Shown: positions 1 to 5,673, numbered from the stretch's first letter. The stretch: DNA of 6,185 bases from Candidatus Bathyarchaeota archaeon (GCA_030691555.1 JAUYEB010000270.1:1-6185); one strand, 5' to 3'. Made by a program: numbers and translations. The notes: generated by a model from the sequence alone, not told the origin.

Positions 1-383
1 TAGAACCTCCCCAGCTGGCGCCTGATCTCGGCGTAGTCCGGCTCAACGCCGGGGTCGTCCGAGACCCACCTCCACCTGACGACGCCGCCCCCGTCGAGGA
101 GGAAGACGCTCCTCTTCGCCACCGTGTAGCCCTTCAGCCCAGCGAAGTCGTGCAACTCGATGCCGTAGGTCCTTATCGTCTCCCGGGTGTAGTCGCTGAG
201 TAGGGGGAAGTTCAGGGCGTTGTCCTCTAGGTGGACAGCCCCCGGTACGTGCGCCAGGAAGTAGTCGTGACAGTCCGGCTGGGTGTCGAGGATGGTCATG
301 TCGTCGCCGAGGTGGCTCTCGAGCCAACCCGTCGAGACCCACCGCAGCTCCCCGCTCCCGCGTGGCTTGTCGATCAGGCTCAT
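1..383 (-). CDS. Rhodanese-peroxiredoxin chimeric protein, 3' end cut by window
   Basis: Reading back from ATG at 383 gives 127 unbroken codons to the window edge. Residues about 14-56 look like the start of a rhodanese/thiosulfate sulfurtransferase: RWVSTGWLESHLGDD, then ILDTQPDCHDYFLAHVPGAVHL, the usual 'YLxxHIPGA' strand-helix region. From about residue 58 the protein changes to the C-terminal half of an AhpC/TSA peroxiredoxin: NFPLLSDYTRETIRTYGI, GLKGYTVAKRSVFLLD, VVRWRWVSDDPGVEPDY. The rhodanese part stops far before its CRxGxR catalytic loop. The peroxiredoxin part lacks the N-terminal segment with the peroxidatic Cys. The only cysteine is C38, in the rhodanese part. Function as either enzyme is therefore unlikely as written. 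It could be a real small fusion, a deletion remnant still in frame, or an assembly join. Similarity to the two families is clear by eye; the status of the gene is not. A TATA-like box lies about 30 bases upstream. Confidence 0.7.
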   Translation of the reverse strand, partial: MSLIDKPRGSGELRWVSTGWLESHLGDDMTILDTQPDCHDYFLAHVPGAVHLEDNALNFPLLSDYTRETIRTYGIELHDFAGLKGYTVAKRSVFLLDGGGVVRWRWVSDDPGVEPDYAEIRRQLGRF

Positions 384-410
384 AGAAATCATGAAGATCT
401 GGGGTAGCCC

Positions 411-420
411 TGATTATAAC
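411..420 (-). promoter_or_regulatory. TATA-like box for the chimeric minus-strand gene
   Basis: On the minus strand the segment reads GTTATAATCA, with TTATAA at 414-419, 31-36 bases before the ATG at 383. That spacing would place an archaeal start site only a few bases before the ATG, giving an almost leaderless mRNA. No Shine-Dalgarno motif is seen between the box and the ATG, which agrees. TTATAA is palindromic, so it could also serve the plus strand. This is a pattern match only. Confidence 0.45.
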
Positions 421-457
421 GCTTATCAAGCGTCACCCGACGGTAAACGCGCCAAGC

Positions 458-465
458 TCATAAGC
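458..465 (+). promoter_or_regulatory. Weak TATA-like box for the VOC gene
   Basis: The sequence tcataagc lies 23-30 bases before the GTG at 488. That is the distance expected if transcription starts at the GTG itself (leaderless). The match to a TATA consensus is poor. The palindromic TTATAA at 414-419 is an alternative that would leave a leader of about 45 bases. Confidence 0.3.
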
Positions 466-487
466 CGTCGGGCACAGGTCAAGACGG

Positions 488-862
488 GTGCGCGGATTGC
501 CGAAGATAGACGGGTTGGTGACGTTTCTCTACTACGACGACCTCGCCGATGCGGTGAGGTTCTACACGGACGTGATGGGCCTCAAGGTGATCATCGACCA
601 GGGCTGGGCTAAGATATTCAAGCTGACGAGCACCGCCAACATTGGGCTGGTGGACGGCAAGAAGGGGAGCCTGAAGCCGGCGAAGAGCAAGCCCGTGATG
701 GTGACCATCCTCGTCCCCGACGTGGACGCCTGGTATAACCACTTCAAGAGGATGGGCGTGGAGACGATGAGCGAGCCCCACGACGAGCCCGGGATGAGGC
801 TGCGCCAGTTCATGCTCAAGGACCCCGAGGGCTACGTCATCGAGATTCAGCACTTCTACTGA
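488..862 (+). CDS. VOC-superfamily (glyoxalase/dioxygenase fold) protein
   Basis: A 124-residue protein with the pattern of a single vicinal-oxygen-chelate domain built from two babab modules. The first module has VTFLYYDDLADAVRFYTDVMGLKVIID (residues 11-37) and NIGLVDG (51-57). The second has VMVTILVPDVDAWYNHFKRMGVE (70-92) and ends with the family hallmark FMLKDPEGYVIEIQHF (108-123). Members include glyoxalase I, extradiol dioxygenases and fosfomycin or bleomycin resistance proteins. The length is normal for a one-domain member, which usually dimerises. Of the usual His/Glu metal ligands only the C-terminal one, E119, is obvious; the first and fifth strands carry no His at the expected places. 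Substrate and metal dependence are unknown. The start is GTG at 488, with no clear Shine-Dalgarno site; TTG at 497 is possible. The gene stands alone, divergent from the chimera gene and followed by a T-tract. Confidence 0.85.
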   Translation: MRGLPKIDGLVTFLYYDDLADAVRFYTDVMGLKVIIDQGWAKIFKLTSTANIGLVDGKKGSLKPAKSKPVMVTILVPDVDAWYNHFKRMGVETMSEPHDEPGMRLRQFMLKDPEGYVIEIQHFY

Positions 863-873
863 CCGTTACTCTG

Positions 874-887
874 CCGATTTTTTTCGG
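874..887 (+). terminator. T-tract terminator after the VOC gene
   Basis: Seven consecutive T bases (878-884) start 16 bases after the VOC stop codon. T-rich tracts without a strong hairpin are the usual intrinsic termination signal in archaea. The tract is flanked by CCGA and TCGG, a 4-bp inverted repeat too short to matter much. It separates the VOC gene from glyA, whose own TATA box follows directly. Confidence 0.5.
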
Positions 888-892
888 TAAAG

Positions 893-900
893 CATAAATA
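893..900 (+). promoter_or_regulatory. TATA box for glyA
   Basis: The octamer cataaata, preceded by the purine-rich ggtaaag that could act as a BRE, lies 29-36 bases before the glyA ATG at 929. The implied start site is within about 10 bases of the ATG. No Shine-Dalgarno motif is present (tgataatcATG), consistent with a short-leader or leaderless transcript. Confidence 0.6.
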
Positions 901-928
901 ACCAGCTTCGGGGCTCATCCTGATAATC

Positions 929-2251
929 ATGAGCGCCAAGACGCCCCGCCAGTACTACGACGACGTGCTGGGTGCGCTCCAGGAGCACCACCGCGCCTTC
1001 AACAGGTTCATACCCCTCATAGCGAGCGAGAACGTGCCCAGCCCCGCCGTCCGCGAGGCCCTGGCCACCGACTTCGGCAACCGCTACGCGGAGGGCTGGG
1101 TCGGTGAGCGCGTCTACGCCGGCTGCGAGTACATCGACCGCGTCGAGTCTATCTGCATAGACCTCCTGAAGAGGCTCTTCGGGGCAGAGTTCGTCGACCC
1201 CCGCCCCACATCGGGGGTCGTCTCGAACCTCGTCGTCTACACCGCCTTCACGGAGCCCGGGGACACCATCATGGCGCTCCCCATCACATGCGGGGGCCAC
1301 ATCACATACGGGCGCAAGAACCTAGGCGGCACCGCCGGCGCCGTCACCGGCCTCGAAGTCGAGTACCTACCACTAGACTACGAAGAGCTGAACATCGACG
1401 TCGACAAGACGGCGCAGAGGCTCGTAAAGCTCGTCGAGGAGGGCAAGGCGCCCAAGCTCGTCATATTCGGCGGCAGCGTCTTCCCCTTCCCCCACCCCGT
1501 CGAGGAGCTCGCGGGCGTCTTCCACGACGCCGGCGCCATGATCCACTACGACAGCGCACACGTCAGCGGCCTAATCGCGGGGAAGAGGTTCCAGGACCCC
1601 CTCAGGGAGGGCGCCGACACCGTCACGGTCAGCACCCACAAGACCTTCTTCGGCCCCCAGCACGGCACCGTGCTCAGCTGGGACAGGTACGCCGAGCCCA
1701 TCAAGAAGGCGACGCTCCCCGGCCTCGTCAGCAACCACCACCTCCACGCCCTCGCCGGCGTAGCCATCGCCTCCGCAGAGATGCTCCAGTTCGGCGAAGC
1801 ATACGCAACACAGGTAATCAGGAACAGCAAGGCGCTCGGGCAGGCCCTCTACGAGGGCGGCTTCAAGGTGCTCGCCGAGCACAAGGGCTTCACGGAGAGC
1901 CACATGCTCCTCATCGACATAACCAAGTACGGCGACGGCGGCACCGTCGAAAAGCAGCTGGAGAGGGCGGGGATAATCATCAACCGCAACCTGCTGCCCT
2001 GGGACGTGAAGGAGGGGCGCCACTACATGAACCCCGGGGGCATACGCCTCGGCACCGCCGAGCTCACACGCCTCGGCATGAAGGAGGCCGAGATGGTGGA
2101 GGTCGCCGAGCTCATGAAGCGCGTGGTCGTCGACGGTGAGGACCCCAAGAAGGTCGGCGCGGACGCCGCCGAGCTACGCTCGGGCTTCGAGAGGGTCCAG
2201 TACTGCCTCGAGAACGCCACGAAGGCGTACGAGTACGTCAAGATCAGGTAG
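929..2251 (+). CDS. glyA: Serine hydroxymethyltransferase
   Basis: A 440-residue PLP enzyme that interconverts serine and glycine while passing a one-carbon unit to a folate or methanopterin carrier; cytosolic. Visible family motifs in order: IPLIASENVPSPAV (28-40); YAEGWVGERVYAGCEY (53-68), holding the substrate-site Tyr, Glu and Tyr (Y53, E55, Y63); GGHITYG (122-128); S183 in GGSVFPFP; DSAHVSG (208-214) with the PLP-nitrogen Asp D208 and H211; THKTFFGP (236-243) with the Schiff-base lysine K238; LPGLVSNHHL (263-272), which I associate with crenarchaeal-type SHMTs; GGIRLGTAELT (370-380) with the substrate-carboxylate Arg R373. Length is normal for the family. Some positions differ from bacterial SHMT: HGGHLTHG is CGGHITYG here (C121, Y127), and the lysine is followed by FFGPQHG rather than LRGPRGG. 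A relaxed aldolase activity or another pterin carrier is possible. The start ATG fits the TATA box. A 76-base gap with an inverted repeat separates it from the next gene. Confidence 0.93.
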   Translation: MSAKTPRQYYDDVLGALQEHHRAFNRFIPLIASENVPSPAVREALATDFGNRYAEGWVGERVYAGCEYIDRVESICIDLLKRLFGAEFVDPRPTSGVVSNLVVYTAFTEPGDTIMALPITCGGHITYGRKNLGGTAGAVTGLEVEYLPLDYEELNIDVDKTAQRLVKLVEEGKAPKLVIFGGSVFPFPHPVEELAGVFHDAGAMIHYDSAHVSGLIAGKRFQDPLREGADTVTVSTHKTFFGPQHGTVLSWDRYAEPIKKATLPGLVSNHHLHALAGVAIASAEMLQFGEAYATQVIRNSKALGQALYEGGFKVLAEHKGFTESHMLLIDITKYGDGGTVEKQLERAGIIINRNLLPWDVKEGRHYMNPGGIRLGTAELTRLGMKEAEMVEVAELMKRVVVDGEDPKKVGADAAELRSGFERVQYCLENATKAYEYVKIR

Positions 2252-2262
2252 CCTCCCCACCC

Positions 2263-2287
2263 CCGGGCATAGTTTCTTAACGCCCGG
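2263..2287. repeat. Inverted repeat CCGGGC-N13-GCCCGG between glyA and the M24 operon
   Basis: A perfect 6-bp inverted repeat (2263-2268 and 2282-2287) encloses the AT-rich 13-base segment atagtttcttaac, starting 12 bases after the glyA stop. As RNA it would form a GC-only stem with a large loop, a possible terminator or 3' mRNA end. As DNA it would bracket the best TATA-like element for the next operon, so it could also be an operator. No T-tract follows it. Confidence 0.45.
2273..2280 (+). promoter_or_regulatory. Candidate TATA-like element for the M24/deacylase operon
   Basis: The sequence tttcttaa is the most AT-rich element at a suitable distance. A start site about 26 bases downstream (near 2303) would give a leader of roughly 25 bases, enough to carry the Shine-Dalgarno site at 2314-2319. 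The match to consensus is weak; gatactctaac at 2292-2302 is an alternative. If neither works, the operon would depend on readthrough from glyA. Confidence 0.3.
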
Positions 2288-2313
2288 TCCCGATACTCTA
2301 ACCCGTTCTAAAA

Positions 2314-2319
2314 AAGGAG
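2314..2319 (+). promoter_or_regulatory. Shine-Dalgarno site that sets the first M24 start
   Basis: AAGGAG ends 8 bases before the ATG at 2328, an ideal spacing. The open frame extends further upstream (to 2136, inside glyA), but that extension is low-complexity Arg/Ser/Thr-rich sequence read from another frame of glyA. ATG 2328 is therefore the real start. A second ATG at 2332 is out of frame. Confidence 0.8.
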
Positions 2320-2327
2320 AAGTATCC

Positions 2328-3476
2328 ATGGATGAAACTGTCGTCAGGAGGCTCGTCGACGCGAGCGGCTGCTCCGCCTTCGTCGTCTTCGGAGCGGACA
2401 ACTTCCGCTACCTCACGGGCGCGACGCTGCCCTTCGCCGAGAACTACCCGGAGAGGCAGGCCGCGGCCATAGTGCCCTCCGAGGGGGACACCTGCGCCGT
2501 CGTCACACCCGCCGACTGGCTCCAGGCAGTCAAGGATCAGGGCTGGATGGAGGCAGCGGTCGCCTACGACGAGAACGACGGGCCGCACCCCGCCGCGTTC
2601 GCGAAGACGCTCGCCAAGACCCTGACCGGGATGGGCCTCGCTAAGGCGAAGCTCGGCTTCGACGAGACGCGCGCCACCGCTGGGCTCGTCGAGGCGGTCA
2701 AGGCCGCCACTAAGGCCGAGCTGGTCCCCGTCGACGGCGTCCTGAGCGAGGCGAGGGCCGTCAAGAACCCCGCCGAGGTCGCCCTCATCGAGAAGAGCTG
2801 CGAGTTCGCCGACCGCGGCATAATACACGCACTCAACCACCTGGAGGGGACGCTCTGGGGCCCCGGCTACACGGTCCCCGAGCTCGTCGAGCGCGTGAGG
2901 GTGCACGCATTCGAGAGCGGCGCCAGCGGCGTCGGCCACATGGCGACCACCGTCGGCGACGACACCCGCCTCTGGTACGCCCCACACCGCGGCGACGTCC
3001 ACGAGGGCCAGCTCATACGCAACGACATCACGGCCCACAGCATGGGGTACTGGTGCAGCATCAGCAGGATGGCCTACACCGGATACGCGCCCCCCGAGGT
3101 CGAGGACGCCTACGCGGAGAACCAGGAGCTCAAGCTCGCCGCGGTCGCCATGCTCAAGCCCGGGACGAGGTGCGACAAGGTCTACGCCAAGGTCAAGTCC
3201 GAGGCCGAGAAGATCGGCGCAAAGCTCATCGGCCCCACGGTCGGCCACGGCGTCGGCTGCAGCCACTTCGAGGCCCCCTACCTCGTCGAGGGCTACCCCG
3301 ACGAGCTCAAGGTCGGCAACGTCATCGCCCTCGGCGTCGCCACCCTCGGCCCACGCAGGGAGATAATAGTCGACCGCGACGTCTACGAGGTCACCCACGA
3401 GGGCGCCAGGAAGCTCAGCTGGTACAGATGCTGGGACCGGATATACGAGGTGACGGGCTTCAGGGCCGTCCACTGA
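2328..3476 (+). CDS. M24-family creatinase/aminopeptidase-fold protein, first copy, metal site degenerate
   Basis: A 382-residue protein of the M24 'pita-bread' family (Xaa-Pro aminopeptidase, prolidase, creatinase, ectoine hydrolase EutD/DoeA). Residues 1-150 form the creatinase-type N-domain (GADNFRYLTGATLPF, 22-36). Residues 155-382 form the catalytic fold (APHRGDVHEGQLIRND 218-233, GYWCSISR 240-247, VGHGVGCSHFEAPYL 305-319). By motif alignment the proton-shuttle His of the PH motif (H220), the first metal Asp (D233) and the GHG His (H307) are kept. The second Asp is S244, the E of 'TxEPG' is G336 and the last Glu is R350. The His of 'HExP' is F314, with H313 one place away. A two-metal peptidase is therefore unlikely. 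A metal-independent hydrolase like creatinase or EutD, or a pseudo-enzyme subunit, fits better. It is first in a tight operon with a paralogue (14 bases on) and a deacylase. Family assignment is firm; substrate is unknown. Confidence 0.85.
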   Translation: MDETVVRRLVDASGCSAFVVFGADNFRYLTGATLPFAENYPERQAAAIVPSEGDTCAVVTPADWLQAVKDQGWMEAAVAYDENDGPHPAAFAKTLAKTLTGMGLAKAKLGFDETRATAGLVEAVKAATKAELVPVDGVLSEARAVKNPAEVALIEKSCEFADRGIIHALNHLEGTLWGPGYTVPELVERVRVHAFESGASGVGHMATTVGDDTRLWYAPHRGDVHEGQLIRNDITAHSMGYWCSISRMAYTGYAPPEVEDAYAENQELKLAAVAMLKPGTRCDKVYAKVKSEAEKIGAKLIGPTVGHGVGCSHFEAPYLVEGYPDELKVGNVIALGVATLGPRREIIVDRDVYEVTHEGARKLSWYRCWDRIYEVTGFRAVH

Positions 3477-3481
3477 GGAGG
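3475..3481 (+). promoter_or_regulatory. Strong Shine-Dalgarno site overlapping the upstream stop codon
   Basis: GAGGAGG begins inside the TGA stop of the first M24 gene (3474-3476) and ends 9 bases before ATG 3491. An earlier in-frame ATG at 3482 touches the motif with no spacer, so 3491 is the better start. The overlap of stop codon and ribosome site suggests translational coupling of the two M24 genes, fitting equal production of both subunits. Confidence 0.8.
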
Positions 3482-3490
3482 ATGAATGAC

Positions 3491-4639
3491 ATGGAACTCT
3501 ACGATAAGATAGTCGCGGCGGTCAAGGGCTCGACCTTCGACGCGGTCCTAGTGACCGGCGCCGACAACTTCGCCTACATGGCGGGGGCGGCACTGCCCTT
3601 CCTCGCCCTCTACCCCGAGTCACCCGTCGCCGTCGTCTGGCCGCGCAGGGGCGACCCCACGGTCATCGCCCCCGAGGAGTGGGAGGAGACCGTCGTGACC
3701 CTCAGCAGCGTCAAGAAGACCCGGACCTACAGCGGGGGCACGGACGCCTTCGCCAAGGCCGCCGCCGACGTCCTCAAGGCCAAGAAGGACGCCCGCATCG
3801 GCGTCGACCTACTCAGGGTCCCCGCGTCCACCCTCGACCTCCTCGCCAAGCAGCTGCCCGGCGCCGAGTGGGCGAGCTGCGACGGCCTAATCCGCGAGCT
3901 ACGCGCCGTCAAGACGGAGGAGGAGCTGGAGCTCATCGAGGACGCCGCCTACAGGGTCGACCACGGCATATTCGGCACACAGCACCACGTCCTCGTCACG
4001 AGCACCCGCAGCGAGATGAGCCTCAGCGAGGAGATGCGCGTCCACTGCCTCGAACGCGGCCTCGACGTCGTCGGCGGCCACAGCGTCAGCCAGGGAGCCA
4101 GCGGCCCCAGCACCGTCAAGTTCTGGCCACGCGCCCCCTACTACGGCATAGGCCACGAGAAGAAGCTCGAGGCCGGCGAGTACGTCAGGATGGAGGCTCG
4201 CTACAGCCTCGACGGCTACTGGGCCACGGGCTGCCGACTCATGACGCAGGGCTACCCCAACGCGGAGCAGAGGGAGGCATACGGCCACCTCGTCGCCCTA
4301 CGGGAGGCGGCGCTCGCCTGCATCCGCCTCGGGGCCAAGTGCAGCGACGTCTACGAGGCGATGAGGGACGCGGCGAAGGGGAGGGGGGCGAGGCTCGTCG
4401 AGGGGCTCGCCCTCGGCCACGGCATCGGAGTCGCCGACGTCGAGGCCCCCTACATCTCGGCGAAGGACGACACAAGGATATGCCCGGGGATGGCGCTCGT
4501 CATCCGCCCCGTCGTCGAGGGGCCGAAGGGCGAGCTGCTCTGGAGCAGCGACACGGTCGTCGTCGATGAGGGCGGCCCGCGCGTCGTGGGCTGGTACAGG
4601 GACTGGCGCACCCCCTACCTCGCCAACTACACCCTCTAG
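3491..4639 (+). CDS. M24-family creatinase/aminopeptidase-fold protein, second copy, metal site lost
   Basis: A 382-residue paralogue of the preceding gene, of identical length from the Shine-Dalgarno-supported start. The shared N-domain signature is GADNFAYMAGAALPF (23-37), followed by YPE. The catalytic fold spans about 145-382, with APYYGIGHEKKLEAGEYVRME (215-235), DGYWATGCR (241-249), LGHGIGVADVEAPYI (308-322) and a C-terminal VVGWYRDWRTPY matching LSWYRCWDRIYE in the first copy. Against M24 metallopeptidases almost every catalytic position is changed: PH His to Y217, first Asp to E235, second Asp to T246, HExP His to V317, TxEPG Glu to R339, last Glu to S353. Only the GHG His (H310) and the Arg after the second Asp (R249) remain. 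It cannot bind the two-metal centre. E235 sits where, as I recall, the ectoine hydrolase EutD has a catalytic Glu, so non-metal hydrolysis remains possible. Otherwise it is a structural partner of the first copy. The deacylase gene follows at once. Confidence 0.85.
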   Translation: MELYDKIVAAVKGSTFDAVLVTGADNFAYMAGAALPFLALYPESPVAVVWPRRGDPTVIAPEEWEETVVTLSSVKKTRTYSGGTDAFAKAAADVLKAKKDARIGVDLLRVPASTLDLLAKQLPGAEWASCDGLIRELRAVKTEEELELIEDAAYRVDHGIFGTQHHVLVTSTRSEMSLSEEMRVHCLERGLDVVGGHSVSQGASGPSTVKFWPRAPYYGIGHEKKLEAGEYVRMEARYSLDGYWATGCRLMTQGYPNAEQREAYGHLVALREAALACIRLGAKCSDVYEAMRDAAKGRGARLVEGLALGHGIGVADVEAPYISAKDDTRICPGMALVIRPVVEGPKGELLWSSDTVVVDEGGPRVVGWYRDWRTPYLANYTL

Positions 4640-4643
4640 GTGG
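4638..4643 (+). promoter_or_regulatory. Shine-Dalgarno-like AGGTGG supporting GTG 4649
   Basis: AGGTGG overlaps the TAG stop of the second M24 gene and ends 5 bases before GTG 4649. Its AGGTG matches the 3' part of the AGGAGGTGA consensus. The other candidate, GTG 4640, follows the stop directly and has no ribosome site of its own, though reinitiation there is possible. The two starts differ by three residues. Confidence 0.5.
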
Positions 4644-4648
4644 CGCCG

Positions 4649-5599
4649 GTGGCCCTCAGCATAGGCGGCGTCGAGGTACAGCCCGGCACACGCGGCAGGG
4701 GATACATACGCGTCTCCGAGGCCTCCACACACGAGGTCAGGGTCCCCTGGGTCGCCTTCAACGGATTCTTCCCCGGGCCGACCCTCTGCGTCCTCGGCGG
4801 CGTCCACAGCCTCGAGTGCACGCCCCTCGAGGGGCTGCTCCGGATAATCGAGGAGCTTGACGCATCGACGCTGATGGGGCGGCTCGTCATAGTCCCCGTC
4901 GTCAACACCACCGGCTTCAACGCGCGCACCCCCTACGAGAACCCCTGGGACCACCTCAACCAGAACAGGGTCTGGCCCGGGGACCCGGAGGGGCCGCTCA
5001 CCAAGAGGGTCGCCCACGCCGTCTGGACCGAGTTCCTCGGCAAGGCGGACGCCGTCGTCGACGCCCACTCAGCCGACCTCGGCGAGGACGCCACCCGGAG
5101 CGTCTTCGTCTTCGAGACGGGGGACGAGGCGCTGCGGGGCAGGATGCTCGACATGGCGGGGTGCTGGGACGTCGACTACGTCGAGACGGCGCCGGTGGCC
5201 GGGAACACGGGCGAGGTCGTCCCCCGGCTCGGCATCCCCTGCGTTATGACGGAGGCGGGCGCCCCCTACCCGGTCCGGGAGAAGGACGCCTGGTGGTTCG
5301 CCAAGGGCGTCTACAACCTCATGCGCCACCTCGGCATCCTCCCCGGCGACCCGGTCGTCAGGAAGGTGCCCGTCGACCCAGAGTCGAGGCGCCTCTACGC
5401 CACGCACGGCGGCGCCTGGAGGAAGCTCGTAGACGTGGGCGCCAAGGTGAAGGAGGGGCAGCTCCTCGGAACCGTCTACAGCCTCCTCGGCGAGAACCTG
5501 CAGGAGGTGCGCGCCCCCCACGACGGCACCGTCACATTCCTCCGCACCCACTTCAGCGTCAACGAGGGCGACACCCTCCTCCGGCTCACCCGCGTCTGA
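4649..5599 (+). CDS. Zinc-dependent AspA/AstE-family deacylase (succinylglutamate desuccinylase/aspartoacylase type)
   Basis: A 316-residue protein from GTG 4649 (319 from GTG 4640) of the M14-like AspA/AstE family, which removes acyl groups from N-acylated amino acids; it includes the ectoine-pathway deacetylase EutE/DoeB. The active site looks complete. The zinc pair is H53 and E56 in LGGVHSLE. Substrate-binding residues sit in VVNTTGFNARTPYENPW and LNQNRVWPGD, with R107 in the usual NR. The third zinc ligand is H140 in AVVDAHSADLG. The general-base Glu is E202 in TEAGAPY. The C-terminal part (about 250-316: GGAWRKLVDVGAKVKEGQLLG, VRAPHDGTVTFL, VNEGDTLLRL) is the biotinyl-lipoyl-like beta domain of this family, with no attachment lysine motif. 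It is soluble, with no signal peptide. It directly abuts the second M24 gene, so the three genes form one operon. Preserved catalysis beside degenerate M24 proteins suggests it processes their product. The acyl substrate is unknown. Confidence 0.88.
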   Translation: MALSIGGVEVQPGTRGRGYIRVSEASTHEVRVPWVAFNGFFPGPTLCVLGGVHSLECTPLEGLLRIIEELDASTLMGRLVIVPVVNTTGFNARTPYENPWDHLNQNRVWPGDPEGPLTKRVAHAVWTEFLGKADAVVDAHSADLGEDATRSVFVFETGDEALRGRMLDMAGCWDVDYVETAPVAGNTGEVVPRLGIPCVMTEAGAPYPVREKDAWWFAKGVYNLMRHLGILPGDPVVRKVPVDPESRRLYATHGGAWRKLVDVGAKVKEGQLLGTVYSLLGENLQEVRAPHDGTVTFLRTHFSVNEGDTLLRLTRV

Positions 5600-5632
5600 G
5601 CCCCAAACGCGGCAGAATCCGGGCGACACCTC

Positions 5633-5640
5633 TTTTATAC
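5633..5640 (+). promoter_or_regulatory. TATA box for pgk (possible T-tract end of the operon)
   Basis: The octamer ttttatac lies 48-55 bases before the pgk ATG. The expected start near 5663 leaves a leader of about 25 bases containing the GAGGAG site. The run of four T bases could also help end the upstream operon transcript, 34 bases after the deacylase stop. Confidence 0.55.
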
Positions 5641-5673
5641 GACAGACGCAGGTTGAATGAGAGGCGACCCCAC

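Noticed and set aside
43..429. Minus-strand open frame overlapping the chimera gene
   Set aside because: Wrong frame: Arg/Pro/Gly-rich and motif-free, while the frame from ATG 383 carries rhodanese and peroxiredoxin motifs.
1288..2139. Long plus-strand open frame inside glyA
   Set aside because: An Arg/Pro-rich out-of-frame reading of glyA with no recognisable domain.
2298..3473. Long minus-strand open frame of about 390 codons opposite the first M24 gene
   Set aside because: It mirrors a clear coding gene with G/C-rich third positions; the product is Val/Asp/Leu/Gly-rich with no family motif.
3482..3490. Alternative ATG 3482 for the second M24 gene
   Set aside because: It touches the Shine-Dalgarno motif with no spacer; ATG 3491 has ideal spacing and gives exactly the length of the first copy.
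2328..4639. Calling the two M24 genes Xaa-Pro aminopeptidases or prolidases
   Set aside because: The fold fits, but at least three of the five metal ligands are replaced in each protein, so peptidase activity should not be assumed.
2328..4639. Calling one of them creatinase
   Set aside because: Creatinase is also a non-metal M24 enzyme, but the Glu residues I recall as binding creatine are not at the matching places, and the adjacent deacylase fits an ectoine-like route better.
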